Positions 8,109 through 16,403 of a DNA stretch of 64,000 nucleotides are shown here, piece after piece. The stretch is from Alicyclobacillus sp. ALC3. Its GTDB lineage: Bacteria > Bacillota > Bacilli > Alicyclobacillales > Alicyclobacillaceae. The first letter of the stretch is position 1; each line of letters begins with the position of its first letter. Made by a program: the position numbers and the translations under genes. The stretch spans positions 2,418,001 to 2,482,000 of the forward strand of contig NZ_CP066784.1 of the NCBI RefSeq assembly GCF_028751195.1, read 5' to 3'. The notes beneath the pieces are model-generated. The model was given only the letters and a program-made list of their open reading frames with translations. It did not search any database and was not told the DNA's origin.

Positions 8109-8855
8109 TCAAAAATGAGGAAGGCTGTTGAGTTTGCTAAGCAGTTCTGGGTCGAAATCCACCCCAGCTGCTGTGACCTCTTGACGCATTACTTCAGCGA
8201 TTTCGTTCTGAAGTTTTGTCTCCATATCCGGCAGATTTTCCGTTAAAACCGCCCTGGCAACCGAACTCCCTTCGGTGTTAGCCAGTTGCTGAAGTACGTC
8301 GGCATAGGCCTGCCGATAGTTTTGTATAGCATCAGATTGAACCATGTCTTCGCGGCATGCAGCGCAAAGCGTAGGATAACCCACGTCGACTCGCCCCATC
8401 ACAATGTACCCGGCTTGCTTGCAGAACTCCGTAAACGGTGGATGCATAACCGCCATCGTCGCCTGCCCTATTTTTAAAGCTTCAAACCGTTGCGGTGTTC
8501 CTCCCGCCGCCACAACTTCGTATGACAAATCCGGCCTGTTTTCCCTCAGCCATTTATAGGCCAGTCTACCAAAGCCGGAGTGCGGATTGTCGACCGCCAG
8601 TACGTGTTGCGCTTTCGCGTTCTGTACCGTGACAAGTTCCAATGGCCCGACGGTTCCGGAAAGAAACGGATGAAGACCGGTTGCATCTGGCAATGACAGG
8701 TTATCCGGCGACGTATGAATCACGTCTACTTCTCCATCCTGGATGGCCGCGATTTGCTGGTCTCTCGACTTCGTGTATTTTATTTCAACTGAATCCATCA
8801 GCCAGAGCGGTAGATTGTGCGCCCCTGGAAAAACCATAACTCGAATTTGGGTCAT
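8109..8855 (-). CDS. NMT1/THI5-like substrate-binding protein, no signal peptide
   Basis: A protein of 248 residues resembling periplasmic binding proteins of the SsuA/THI5/NMT1 group: it has the alternating strand-helix pattern, a VIHTSPDNLSL segment (residues 45-55) and AVDNPHSGFGRLAYKWL (87-103), typical of a type 2 binding fold. Unlike transport receptors it has neither signal peptide nor lipobox, starting directly with MTQIRVMVFPGAHNLP, so it is cytoplasmic, as are THI5-like enzymes and some sensors. No ABC transporter genes are adjacent. A GAAGGAGAGTA site precedes the ATG. The ligand is unknown. Confidence 0.75.
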   Translation of the reverse strand: MTQIRVMVFPGAHNLPLWLMDSVEIKYTKSRDQQIAAIQDGEVDVIHTSPDNLSLPDATGLHPFLSGTVGPLELVTVQNAKAQHVLAVDNPHSGFGRLAYKWLRENRPDLSYEVVAAGGTPQRFEALKIGQATMAVMHPPFTEFCKQAGYIVMGRVDVGYPTLCAACREDMVQSDAIQNYRQAYADVLQQLANTEGSSVARAVLTENLPDMETKLQNEIAEVMRQEVTAAGVDFDPELLSKLNSLPHF

Positions 8856-8995
8856 AAGTACTCTCCTTCTGATGCTGTGACGTTGTTCAGCCGAATCTAG
8901 CGTAACTCAACTTCAAACAGTGTTCTATGCTGTGCCGAACCCGGGCAGCGTCCTGCCTGTTTTCCCGGGGCGTCGGCGACGTAGACGATACAGAC

Positions 8996-9246
8996 TCACA
9001 TGAATGCCTGAACGTTTTCCTTCACCCACTGAGAAAACGTATGTGCCGGTCTGTCGGTTACGGCTTCGACTGTATCCAACACCGGTTGAGGTTGGATTCT
9101 CGACCCGACCATCAGATCAAACAGACCATCCACAATGTCTTCAGGCATGTGTTGTGTCATGTACTGTCTGGCTATATCTTTAGGGATGCTTTGAAATTCC
9201 ACCTTTCTATCCAGTACATCGCCAATGATGTCAACTTGCTCTTCTG
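8996..9246 (-). pseudogene. C-terminal fragment of NmrA-type NAD(P)-binding protein
   Basis: The reverse strand encodes the last ~85 residues of an NmrA/SDR-a family protein: VDIIGDVLDRKVEF, IARQYMTQHMPEDIVDGLF and TDRPAHTFSQWVKENV are the usual closing segments of this family. The NAD(P)-binding N-terminal two thirds are absent; the likeness stops near 9246, exactly where an MFS fragment begins on the other strand. The gene is therefore dead. Confidence 0.65.
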
Positions 9247-9695
9247 TTGCGTTGGGAACTATCGACCCGAGACGATCAGGTATGGCCTCAGGGGTCAACA
9301 ATGTCAGTCGGCAGATTGGCATCTCATTTGGAATCGCGTTCCTCGGGGCGATGCTTACCGATTGCTATAACATCTACATTGAGAATCAAATTTTGGCTCT
9401 GCATTTGCCGCACCTGAGCGCCGCGGTAAAAACACAAATTATCGCTGGCCTCCAAAAGGCGGGAACGATTGCAGCCAGTACCGGATTGAAGACGAATCCC
9501 AATCAGCCAAATCCCTACGCCCGCTCTCCATTTTTCCCCGACGTACAGACAGCTGTGAGGATTGCCTTTATTCACGGCATGACGGACATGTTGCTATGGG
9601 CAAGCGGTTTTCTTGCTGTCGGTGCACTGTCGGCATTGTTCCTGATTCGGAGAAGGGACATGTATTATCTTGGACATGACACATCCACATGTTAA
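9247..9695 (+). pseudogene. C-terminal fragment of MFS (DHA2/EmrB-type) transporter
   Basis: The plus strand encodes about 148 residues equal to the end of a 14-helix drug transporter: TIDPRRSGMASGVNNVSRQI is the usual loop and helix start near helix 11, followed by a helix (GIAFLGAML), an outer loop, the last helix (MLLWASGFLAVGALSALFLI) and a short tail. The first ~350 residues are missing. It lies head to head with the NmrA fragment; both have lost the 5' part at one junction. Confidence 0.65.
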
Positions 9696-9833
9696 GCCCG
9701 AGTATGCGCGCCAAGAGCCAGTAAAGGAGGTCTGCCGCAATGTCTTTCTGGCGATCGGTAGGAGGTTTGTTCCGGCGTAGGGAGGTCTCCGTATATGTTG
9801 CACTGAGTGACCAGTACCTGTACCACGTTACAG
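9670..9833. repeat. Direct repeat, left copy
   Basis: About 164 bases from TTGGACATGACACATCCACA, matching 10805-10968 at over 90% identity. It covers the end of the MFS fragment and the 5' part of a small gene. The two copies flank the AbrB/Doc pair. Confidence 0.8.
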
Positions 9834-9877
9834 GAAAACTGGATTCCGAAAACGTGCAGCCTACGATACTGCGTTAA
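9740..9877 (+). CDS. Small protein, truncated copy of MSFWRSVGG family
   Basis: A 45-residue reading frame with a strong AAAGGAGG site nine bases before its ATG. It begins MSFWRSVGGLFRRREVSVYV and continues through LYHVTGKLDSENV, then leaves the likeness and stops. The copy at 10874 has the same start but a different continuation (frameshifted there), which suggests an original ~85-residue protein with an N-terminal amphipathic helix and a small DUF2007-like alpha/beta domain. This copy has lost its second half and may be non-functional. Confidence 0.4.
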   Translation: MSFWRSVGGLFRRREVSVYVALSDQYLYHVTGKLDSENVQPTILR

Positions 9878-9937
9878 ACAGAAAAATTGTAATTGTGGCG
9901 GTGAGAAAGCTGGATTCACTTCGATCACATTTCGGCT

Positions 9938-10324
9938 CTAATTCATGTCGTTGGTATGACTTAAAAGCCAATCTACAATGTCGTCCACGGACAAATGTTC
10001 CTCGCCGACGCGAACGACGAAATCCTCAATCTCTCGGTGCACACCGGTAATAGAAATCCAGTTTAACTGTAGAAACAAGCCTACAGCTGCAAACGCAGTC
10101 CGCTTGTTCTCGTCTTGAAATGGGTGGTTGAGTATCAACGAGTGAAACATGGACGATGCTTTCTCAATTACAGTTGGATACGCATCGCTTCCGAACACTG
10201 TTGTTTGAGGGCGTGCGACAGCTGATTCAAGCTCACCGCTATCCCGTACGCCATGCAGTCCTCCGAAGCGGTCAATCATTTGGAAATGAATGTAGAGGAC
10301 CTCTTCGACGGTCAGAAACCTCAT
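9938..10324 (-). CDS. doc: Doc/Fic family toxin
   Basis: A protein of 128 residues of the Doc (death on curing) type. The Fic core is HPFQDENKRTA (residues 67-77), with catalytic H67, F69 and the K74-R75 pair; the aspartate/asparagine version is typical of Doc proteins, which phosphorylate EF-Tu rather than adding AMP. The N-terminal VRDSGELESAVARPQTTVFG (26-45) is the conserved substrate and flap region of the family. The start codon overlaps the antitoxin stop (ATGA), so the toxin is translated after its antidote. The pair lies between two direct repeats. Confidence 0.9.
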   Translation of the reverse strand: MRFLTVEEVLYIHFQMIDRFGGLHGVRDSGELESAVARPQTTVFGSDAYPTVIEKASSMFHSLILNHPFQDENKRTAFAAVGLFLQLNWISITGVHREIEDFVVRVGEEHLSVDDIVDWLLSHTNDMN

Positions 10325-10560
10325 CGATTTGCCAGCCCTTTAAGAATATCTCCGTATTCGGTCACGAACCGGTCAACTGCCTCGTAAAACTTCGGTGAGA
10401 TGTCAGAAGCTGAGGACGTAATTGGGCGAAGCACGATTTCCCCTCGTTCGTTACGGGTGACCTCAACAGGTTGTTCTTCCAGACGCATTTCACGAACCCA
10501 GTCGGCTGGAATCGAAACCGCAAAACTGTTTCCAGCTCTGAACACCTTTCTCACTTCCAT
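10321..10560 (-). CDS. AbrB/MazE-type antitoxin of Doc
   Basis: A protein of 79 residues: a SpoVT/AbrB swapped-hairpin DNA-binding domain (VRKVFRAGNSFAVSIPADWV, residues 3-22) and a C-terminal helix (about 52-76) that should wrap the toxin. The ATG at 10560 is preferred to an upstream GTG at 10575 because GGAGGAG lies six bases before it and the family starts at this point. It binds the operator upstream and represses the operon together with Doc, by analogy with known pairs. An AbrB-type rather than Phd-type partner for Doc is a known but less usual combination. Confidence 0.85.
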   Translation of the reverse strand: MEVRKVFRAGNSFAVSIPADWVREMRLEEQPVEVTRNERGEIVLRPITSSASDISPKFYEAVDRFVTEYGDILKGLANR

Positions 10561-10580
10561 CAATGTCTCCTCCACGGCAT

Positions 10581-10602
10581 CAGATTATAACAATTATAAC
10601 AC
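10581..10602 (-). promoter_or_regulatory. Operator and -10 region of the antitoxin-toxin operon
   Basis: TTATAA-CAA-TTATAA (10585-10599) is an AT-rich symmetrical site directly upstream of the antitoxin ribosome binding site. On the minus strand it contains two overlapping TATAAT boxes (10583-10588 and 10593-10598). Autoregulation through this site is likely. Confidence 0.5.
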
Positions 10603-10804
10603 GGACAGAGGAATTTATTGGAATTATTGTTTTCTTTCCTGGTTTCCTCGTAGCGGTGAGACGAAAATAGGCGTAGAACGGAAACTCTCTTATGTCGCAT
10701 AAGGGTCCATAAATGCAACAAACAAGCCGCCTGTGCTTGATATAAGGGTCACTCAACCGGTGCATTATGGTAGTAGACGGCAGGTAGTTCAGTGTGCTCA
10801 CCAA

Positions 10805-10968
10805 TTGGACATAACACATCCACATGCTAAACCCGAGTACGCGCGCCAAGAGCCAGTAAAGGAGGCCGCCGCAATGTCTTTCTGGCGATCGGTAGGAGGT
10901 TTGTTCCGGCGTAGGAAGGTCTCCGTATATGTCGCACTGAGTGACCAGGACCTGTACCGCGTTACAGC
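10805..10968. repeat. Direct repeat, right copy
   Basis: Matches 9670-9833 at over 90% identity, beginning TTGGACATAACACATCCACA. The copies diverge abruptly after the codons for a conserved valine-threonine. Confidence 0.8.
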
Positions 10969-11133
10969 TGGCATCTACTATCACACAAAGACTCCTGGGA
11001 TGACGGGTTTGGGGGATCTAAACACTAACAATTTCATACCGGGAGATGGCAATCGGTTACCGAATACGAAATCTATGTAAAACGGGAAGATGCTGAAAGA
11101 GCTGTCTACGTAATTGGTTCAGGGGGCTTTTGA
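10874..11133 (+). pseudogene. Small MSFWRSVGG-family gene, frameshifted
   Basis: Starts with a strong AAAGGAGG site and reads MSFWRSVGGLFRRRKVSVYV, then LYRVTAGIYYHTKTPGM. The zero frame stops at 11080, but one frame over the sequence continues as VTEYEIYVKREDAERAVYV to a stop at 11133. A single-base loss near 11053 explains the break. The intact protein would have ~86 residues and a DUF2007-like domain (EIYVK.EDAERA). No function is known. Confidence 0.5.
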
Positions 11134-11301
11134 GCACCAATGCAGAACCCGTAGTCAACTTTCAGGGGCTTGAGTTGAGTGGCATTTGGCTGTGCACGTT
11201 GCATGATTATGCGTTCATGTAGGTTGATGTTTCTGTTGCTTACGGGTAGCTATGTGCAATACGGGTTCGGCAATTAAAACAACAGTTATTGGAGGTTCAC
11301 C

Positions 11302-11532
11302 ATGGAAAGAATCCTTGTCAAGACATGGCTCTACACGTTCCTCGTCACACTGTCTCTGTGTATCCTCTATGTTCCAACCTATTACCACAGCAATTTTACT
11401 GGCTCTGGCTATGTGGTATCTCTACGTGAATACGTATTAGAGTTGCTGAGAACGTCATTGTCGGTAAGTCTGATCGTCACTGCGATTGCTGCGGTGTTAT
11501 TGGGGGTTCGCTTCGTTCGTAAGAAACGATGA
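11302..11532 (+). CDS. Small two-helix membrane protein
   Basis: A protein of 76 residues with two hydrophobic helices (about 7-26 and 50-70) and a basic end (VRKKR). GGAGGT lies eight bases before the ATG. Positive charges at the N-terminus and C-terminus place both ends in the cytoplasm. No family is recognised and the neighbours are remnants. Confidence 0.55.
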   Translation: MERILVKTWLYTFLVTLSLCILYVPTYYHSNFTGSGYVVSLREYVLELLRTSLSVSLIVTAIAAVLLGVRFVRKKR

Positions 11533-12017
11533 GATGATGAATGCCCCGTAAGGAATGAGAGTGTGTGCCTGTCACAACTAGCGAGTCACTGTATGAACAA
11601 GCACTGGGCGAGGCACTGCGCTCGTTGCGTTAGCGGGAAGGTTGCCTTCATCTGATTAATTTAGAATACATATACAATTATACCGGGAGAATTTCCTCTT
11701 TGTTTAGAAATTATTAGTAATATAAAGCATCCCCTTAGAGATGTGAATGTTTGCGGGTCTGTCCATGTATGCGTTCTTCCTGCAGAAGTGGGGCAGAAAA
11801 AGAACAGAGCTATTCGAAGGGCACCTTTATTTATGGAAACACATTCCATGCATAAAGGTGTTTTTGATCATGTCGACAAGGGAGTTTTTCCGGAAATCGG
11901 CGAAGAAAGTCTTGCTCCGTCGCGTGAGCAGCACATTTTTGTCAGCTTTGACCACCAAGTGTGATGAATTCTCAGCTTCGGCAGTCTAAACAAGTGAATC
12001 GAGGTGGTCAGGGGCAT
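11533..12017. other. Gap without supported gene
   Basis: About 485 bases between the small membrane protein and the first ECF operon. Open frames near 11743-11989 overlap in two registers but have no ribosome binding site and no family likeness. The region should hold the promoter of the sigma operon; the exact site is not clear. Confidence 0.4.
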
Positions 12018-12530
12018 ATGGGCGATCACGACGAGGCGCAAGATGCCATTCAGGTCTTATATGAAAAATATGCTGGTGACGTATACCGATTTGCACGAAT
12101 AATGCTTTCCAGCGATTGTGATGCCAAGGATGTTGTTCAGGAAACTTTCTTACGCGCATTTCGCTCGTGGCAGGGGTTTCGGCAGGAATCGAACCCTAAA
12201 ACTTGGTTTATCTCCATTGTCCGAAACTGTGTCAATGATATGTACGGCAAGCGAAAGCGCGAATTGGCGCTGTTGAGAAACTATGAACCGCCATACCTTC
12301 GCAGCGGAGAGACTGAAGCCGAAACGGTTGTCATAATCGAGGACGCGCTATCTCGTTTGAAGGATTCCTACCGTCAAGTCGTGTTTCTTCGCCACATTGA
12401 AAACATGTCCGTGGAGGATACAGCCCGTGCCCTTGGTTGGTCAGAAAGTAAGGTTACCACGACTACTCAACGAGCGCTCAAACGACTACGTGGAATCTTA
12501 GACGATGGCAATGAAAAGGGGGCACCCTGA
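12018..12530 (+). CDS. ECF-type RNA polymerase sigma factor
   Basis: A sigma-70 family factor of 170 residues with only regions 2 and 4. Region 2 covers LYEKYAGDVYRFARI through VVQETFLRAFRSW (binding of the -10 element) and NPKTWFISIVRNCVND (region 2.4). Region 4 covers ALSRLKDSYRQVVFLRHIENMSVEDTARALGWSESKVTT near the C-terminus (-35 recognition). The ATG at 12018 has GAGGTGG ten bases upstream and places the start at the family's usual position; an earlier GTG at 11961 adds 19 atypical residues. Its stop overlaps the start of the following membrane protein, its likely anti-sigma factor. Confidence 0.88.
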   Translation: MGDHDEAQDAIQVLYEKYAGDVYRFARIMLSSDCDAKDVVQETFLRAFRSWQGFRQESNPKTWFISIVRNCVNDMYGKRKRELALLRNYEPPYLRSGETEAETVVIIEDALSRLKDSYRQVVFLRHIENMSVEDTARALGWSESKVTTTTQRALKRLRGILDDGNEKGAP

Positions 12531-13420
12531 TGAATGATGATCTTCTTGATAGACTATCCGTCATCTCACAGATCGATTTATCGCCTGTAGATAAGTCTGA
12601 TTTGTGGCATAAAATTCAAGACAAGATGGGTGAGAGCAGAGCCAAGCGAACTAGGCATGGTGGGAAACGACCTAGCAGTGCGGTGGGTGGTATCGGTGCC
12701 GCAGTGGCGGGGGTAGCCATTGTGGCTGTGATGTTGACTTCACTTCACGTGTCTACTACGGGATCTCACGGAACCGGGACATTCGCTGTTGCCATCAATT
12801 CGAATTCTGTTACATCAACTCCTATGGACACATCTTCGTTTCGTAATACATTGCAAAAGTATCTTGAGCGTTACCCATTGTCGAGTAATAGTTCATCTGC
12901 TACGGTTCCAGCCGGGTCTAATCAAGCATTAGCGTCACTGCCAGCGAGCAATAAAATTTCGGACCTTGCAATTCGCTGGAGTCAAGTGCTAGACAATAAA
13001 TACGGGTTCGCGTTCGTCACATATCTGGCAAACGGAAAACCTGGGATTGCAGATGTCCTGGCACTCAAAACAGGGACAGATAAATGGGAGGTCACCCAGC
13101 TCGACAATACGCCATCCACAATCTCTGTCTCTGCCATAGCGAAGAGGTTCCCCGTCTATACGATTGAGGCATCCGGTGGTGCTGGTTTTAATACAAACAC
13201 GCCTGCTCAGGTTAGTTATGAGTTTATGGCAGGGCTTATCGTCAATCGGTCAATCACACGAGTGGAGGTTGTTCGAACAGGAGGGGGTGGCGTAAATGTG
13301 CCAATCACTAATGGAGCGTTTGGATATGTTGAATTCGGTTCAAGCGGTAATCCGATTCCAAACGGTTCCCCGACGGTCAAAGCCTACGACAACCAGGGAC
13401 ACTTAGTGTATAAGCAGTGA
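12530..13420 (+). CDS. Membrane-bound putative anti-sigma factor
   Basis: A protein of 296 residues with a short cytoplasmic part (1-50), one membrane helix (about 51-72) and a secreted domain of 220 residues rich in Ser, Thr and Asn. This layout and the one-base overlap with the sigma gene (TGATG) point to an anti-sigma factor that holds the ECF sigma at the membrane. The cytoplasmic part is short and does not show the zinc-binding HxxxCxxC motif, so it is not a ZAS type. The outer domain has no recognised family. A second sigma/anti-sigma pair lies 2.5 kb downstream. Confidence 0.7.
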   Translation: MNDDLLDRLSVISQIDLSPVDKSDLWHKIQDKMGESRAKRTRHGGKRPSSAVGGIGAAVAGVAIVAVMLTSLHVSTTGSHGTGTFAVAINSNSVTSTPMDTSSFRNTLQKYLERYPLSSNSSSATVPAGSNQALASLPASNKISDLAIRWSQVLDNKYGFAFVTYLANGKPGIADVLALKTGTDKWEVTQLDNTPSTISVSAIAKRFPVYTIEASGGAGFNTNTPAQVSYEFMAGLIVNRSITRVEVVRTGGGGVNVPITNGAFGYVEFGSSGNPIPNGSPTVKAYDNQGHLVYKQ

Positions 13421-13682
13421 ACGGGTTATACGACGGGAGCAACTCGCTTCACTTGGGCACGAGTTAAGTCCTCCACGGCTTGCAAATCATCCTGTACGAA
13501 AGCATTCATCATATTGGGGGCGTGGGACTTACGATTCGAGGCATCCATCTCGCTGAAGGGGTCAGAAAGCGTCGTTCTTGTTGACTTTCATCTGACCACT
13601 AAAAACTATCCCAAACTGACCGTTTTATGCAGGCAGCGTTCGTCTATAGTATGTATATCTTTCGCAGAAAGGACGCTGCAAC

Positions 13683-14288
13683 GTGACAGAGAAAATAAAC
13701 CTGAAGCATGAAGTGGGGCGGGGTATATCACCTCAGCAATTCATGGACGGAATGCACACTTTGACTATGGAACTCAGTAATATCCCTGATACGAAAGCAC
13801 AATTCCTCCAGAACTACGACCACTTTAACTGGCATCATCAGAGCGATGAGCGCTTCTTCTCCGAACTGACGCAGAAGTCAGGCATTCACTGTCTCATTCT
13901 TGGTACGGATTGGTGCCCGGACGTCATTTGGAATGTGCCAGTGCTATTTCGGGTCATGGAGCAAGCGGGCATAGCAACAGAAGTCCTGCCTATGGAGGAG
14001 CATCCGGATACAGTGGACCTGTTTCTGATAGACGGCGGGAGAGCACAACCTATCGCCTTGTTGGTGAATGGCGCCGGAGACGTTGTTGGAAAGTGGGGAC
14101 CACGTCCCGCTTATATTCAAGCTGTCATGGATCAGTTCAAGCGCGATCATCCAGACCGCCAGTCCCCAGAGTACAAGGAGCACATTTCATACGTGTACCG
14201 CAAAATTGGTGCATTGTATCATGATGTAGCAAGATATCAAGATGCGATGATCGCGGAACTTCGAGCACTGTTAACAGACTTCGCGTAA
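13683..14288 (+). CDS. Thioredoxin-like protein with single active-site cysteine
   Basis: A protein of 201 residues with a thioredoxin-like fold: LILGTDWCPDVIWNVPVLFRV (about 71-91) stands where thioredoxins have WCGPC. Only the first cysteine is kept (WCPD), so it may form mixed disulfides, for example with bacillithiol, rather than act as a normal dithiol. The following EVLPMEEHPDTVDLFLIDGGRAQPIALLVNG contains the cis-proline-type segment. Related single-cysteine proteins are common in Bacillota as thioredoxin family proteins of unknown substrate. The GTG start has AAAGGACG upstream. Confidence 0.75.
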   Translation: MTEKINLKHEVGRGISPQQFMDGMHTLTMELSNIPDTKAQFLQNYDHFNWHHQSDERFFSELTQKSGIHCLILGTDWCPDVIWNVPVLFRVMEQAGIATEVLPMEEHPDTVDLFLIDGGRAQPIALLVNGAGDVVGKWGPRPAYIQAVMDQFKRDHPDRQSPEYKEHISYVYRKIGALYHDVARYQDAMIAELRALLTDFA

Positions 14289-14351
14289 GGAAAGTCTGTG
14301 CCAGGGGCGTATCGTTAGCGTCCTAAGACATTTTATGTGGAGGAATGCTGT

Positions 14352-14855
14352 GTGTATGTGACGATTGCAGACTTTATGAAGGAATGGAATCGAGAAGCCA
14401 TGCTCACACAAGAAGTTCTGGATGGCTTGACCGATGAGTCTTTGAAACAGAAAGTATATCCTGAAGGTCGTACATTGGGGAGAATAGTGTGGCACATTAC
14501 GACTAGCATCCCAGAGTATCTGGCGCATTTTGGCCTCAAGGTCAATACACTTGTCAATGGGCAAGATGTTCCAACGTCAGCTCAAGAAATTGCCGCAAGC
14601 TTCGACAAGGTAAGTGCCGAAGCGTCTCAGGCCATTGAACAGCAGTGGACAGATGAGTCTCTAAGCCAGGTACAGAATGCGTTCGGAAGAGAAGAGTCAA
14701 ATGCTACGATTCTCATGGGGCTCATTAAACATATTGTTCATCATCGAGGACAAGCAACAATTCTTATCCGTCAGGCGGGACTCAAGCCCTATGGTGTTTA
14801 TGGACCACCGAAAGAAGATTGGGTTAATTTGGGTGTCGAAAATCCACCTGCTTAA
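14352..14855 (+). CDS. DinB/YfiT-like four-helix protein
   Basis: A protein of 167 residues of the DinB superfamily, metal-binding four-helix bundles that include thiol transferases. The three expected histidines are visible in GRIVWHITTSIPEYLAHFG (about 43-61) and KHIVHHRGQATILIRQ (about 125-140). The GTG at 14352 has GGAGG eight bases upstream. The C-terminus KPYGVYGPPKEDW is typical of the family. Substrate unknown; bacillithiol-dependent detoxification is a guess from the family. Confidence 0.8.
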   Translation: MYVTIADFMKEWNREAMLTQEVLDGLTDESLKQKVYPEGRTLGRIVWHITTSIPEYLAHFGLKVNTLVNGQDVPTSAQEIAASFDKVSAEASQAIEQQWTDESLSQVQNAFGREESNATILMGLIKHIVHHRGQATILIRQAGLKPYGVYGPPKEDWVNLGVENPPA

Positions 14856-14900
14856 TGGACTCCGAAAACGTGTTGTCTCGGATACTGCGTTAAACAGAAA
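14856..14900. repeat. Short repeat shared with 9841-9884
   Basis: GACTCCGAAAACGTG and GATACTGCGTTAAACAGAAA occur here and, in the same order and spacing, at 9842-9884. It is a third trace of the small-gene/element sequence near the Doc pair and marks one edge of the decayed ABC operon. Confidence 0.55.
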
Positions 14901-15104
14901 TGGGCACAGGGAGACCCTCTAGGGCGATTCCCCATCCGTTGGTCACGTTCTCGATGACTTGCAATACCACCAAGACACCCCCATAAACCACGGCCAGCCC
15001 CACCGCCAGTAACGCAGTATGAACGCAAACGACGCGTCGTCCAACGCCCTTTTCTGGCCATACCGACGCGTAACTTCGGACACAGCAATCACGTTTGTCG
15101 TCAC
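14900..15104 (-). pseudogene. Decayed ABC transporter (ATPase start fused to permease piece)
   Basis: On the minus strand a GTG with AAGGAGGGACCGAGAA in front starts VTTNVIAVSEVTRRYGQKRALDDA, the N-terminus of an ABC ATPase. After about 30 residues the sequence leaves the ATPase and one frame over reads as a membrane helix of a permease (LAVGLAVVYGGVLVVLQVIENV). A deletion removed the Walker motifs and most of both proteins. Confidence 0.55.
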
Positions 15105-15452
15105 TTCTCGGTCCCTCCTTGGGATCGCACTGCCTCGTGAATCAGCGCGATCAGAGTATCAGTGTCCAGGCCAAGTGTGACAGGCCTCACGCACAAGGGG
15201 CTCTCCCTAATCCTTGGCAAAGCGCCTACGTCGCAGTTGGAGTATGCGCTCGCGGGCTCCGGTAGTCACGAACATGCCGATGCCGCGATCTTTCGTCAAC
15301 AGACTTTGTTCAACGAGGAGGTTGATTCCCTTCACCGCTGTGGTTGGGTTAATCTGATAGTATGTCGCCAACTCATTGGAAGATGGACCTCGCTGACCCT
15401 CATCTAGCGAACCGTCCGCGATTTGCTGCGCGAGACGATTGCGAGAATGGTA
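15101..15452 (-). pseudogene. Decayed GntR/YtrA-type regulator
   Basis: The minus strand encodes a winged-helix of the YtrA subgroup: QQIADGSLDEG, SSNELATYYQINPTTAVKGIN and DRGIGMFVTTGARE are characteristic. A stop follows RRRRFAKD and the rest (LDTDTLIALIHEAVRSQGG) continues in another frame to a TGA that overlaps the ABC start (GTGA). The N-terminal 15 residues are also scrambled. The order regulator-ATPase-permease is that of ytr-type operons. Confidence 0.6.
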
Positions 15453-15887
15453 AGGGCCGCACTTGAACCTTGCCTACTGCCTTGGACAGCTTGACTCTCC
15501 CCTCTCCCTATATAGTCACAGATAATTCGTCACAATTGACTAATCGGCAGCATTGTAGACCGTTTTGGCCAAAATACTCAACGATGACTATAATGACATG
15601 GCTTACGTCCTGTTCTCAATAACTGGGTGAGAGGCGAGACGGAGAGACTGTTCACTCCCCCCCGAACCGACTGGCCCTGCTTCAGCACCCGCTTGTGTAT
15701 TCGATCCGGCCGGCCTCCTCAAACTGTAGAGCCACAGTGTTATCCCCAAAATATTGATATTATTACCAGAGTGAACAGGAAACTAGTCTTTCAGCGAGAA
15801 GTTTCTATCCAAATGAACTGGCAGCGGTGTGTCCGATTCTGTTGGCGCACGTCTAATGTGTGAAGGGGATGACGTGGTGAGCGAACA
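15453..15887. other. Gap upstream of second ECF operon
   Basis: No supported gene. The left part contains the ruined promoter side of the GntR gene; the right part should contain the promoter of the sigma operon at 15888. Confidence 0.4.
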
Positions 15888-16403
15888 TTGAGTAGCCCAG
15901 GCGGCGTTGAAGAGGCAATCGAGTTACTGTACGAGCGGTACGCTCATGACATATACCGGTATGCGCTGCTGAACCTGAGCGACGGCGGGGTTGCCAAAGA
16001 TGTGGTGCAAGAAGTCTTTTTGCGCGCATTTCGGTCATGGGGCTCCTTTTGCCGTGAATCGAGTGAAAAAACCTGGCTGATTGGCATCGCGCGCAACTAC
16101 ATGATCGATTTGACTCGGAAGAAGAAAACGGAACAAATGGTCCTGGTTTGTCTCGTTCAGGACGGGTGGCGATCGGATGGCCTAGGACCGGTCGAAATGC
16201 GGATGATGTTACAAGCAGCCCTAGCGCAGCTGCGCGACACGTACCGCCAGGTGTTCGTCTTGCGGCACGTGCAGCAACACTCCGTCGAAGAGACCGCGCA
16301 AGTGCTCGGGTGGACGCAGAGCAAAGTCAAAACGACGGACCAGCGCGCCATTGCGGAACTTCGCCAGATTATGGGTCTGGGTGTGGAGGTGACACAATCG
16401 TGA
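15888..16403 (+). CDS. ECF-type RNA polymerase sigma factor, second copy
   Basis: A sigma factor of 171 residues, clearly paralogous to the one at 12018: region 2 has LLYERYAHDIYRYALLNL, KDVVQEVFLRAFRSW and KTWLIGIARNYMIDL; region 4 has LAQLRDTYRQVFVLRHVQQHS and ETAQVLGWTQSKVKTTDQRA. The TTG at 15888 is the only start that keeps the family's N-terminus, with a weak GGTGAG site. The stop overlaps the GTG of the next gene by two to three bases, which couples it to its probable anti-sigma factor. Confidence 0.85.
   Translation: MSSPGGVEEAIELLYERYAHDIYRYALLNLSDGGVAKDVVQEVFLRAFRSWGSFCRESSEKTWLIGIARNYMIDLTRKKKTEQMVLVCLVQDGWRSDGLGPVEMRMMLQAALAQLRDTYRQVFVLRHVQQHSVEETAQVLGWTQSKVKTTDQRAIAELRQIMGLGVEVTQS

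Noticed and set aside
11743..11989. Two overlapping small frames before the first ECF operon
   Set aside because: No ribosome binding site, no family, and the frames compete with each other.
16148..16399. N-terminal extension of the repeat-domain anti-sigma gene
   Set aside because: It overlaps the sigma factor gene in another frame, has atypical composition, and a GTG at 16400 gives the expected coupled start.
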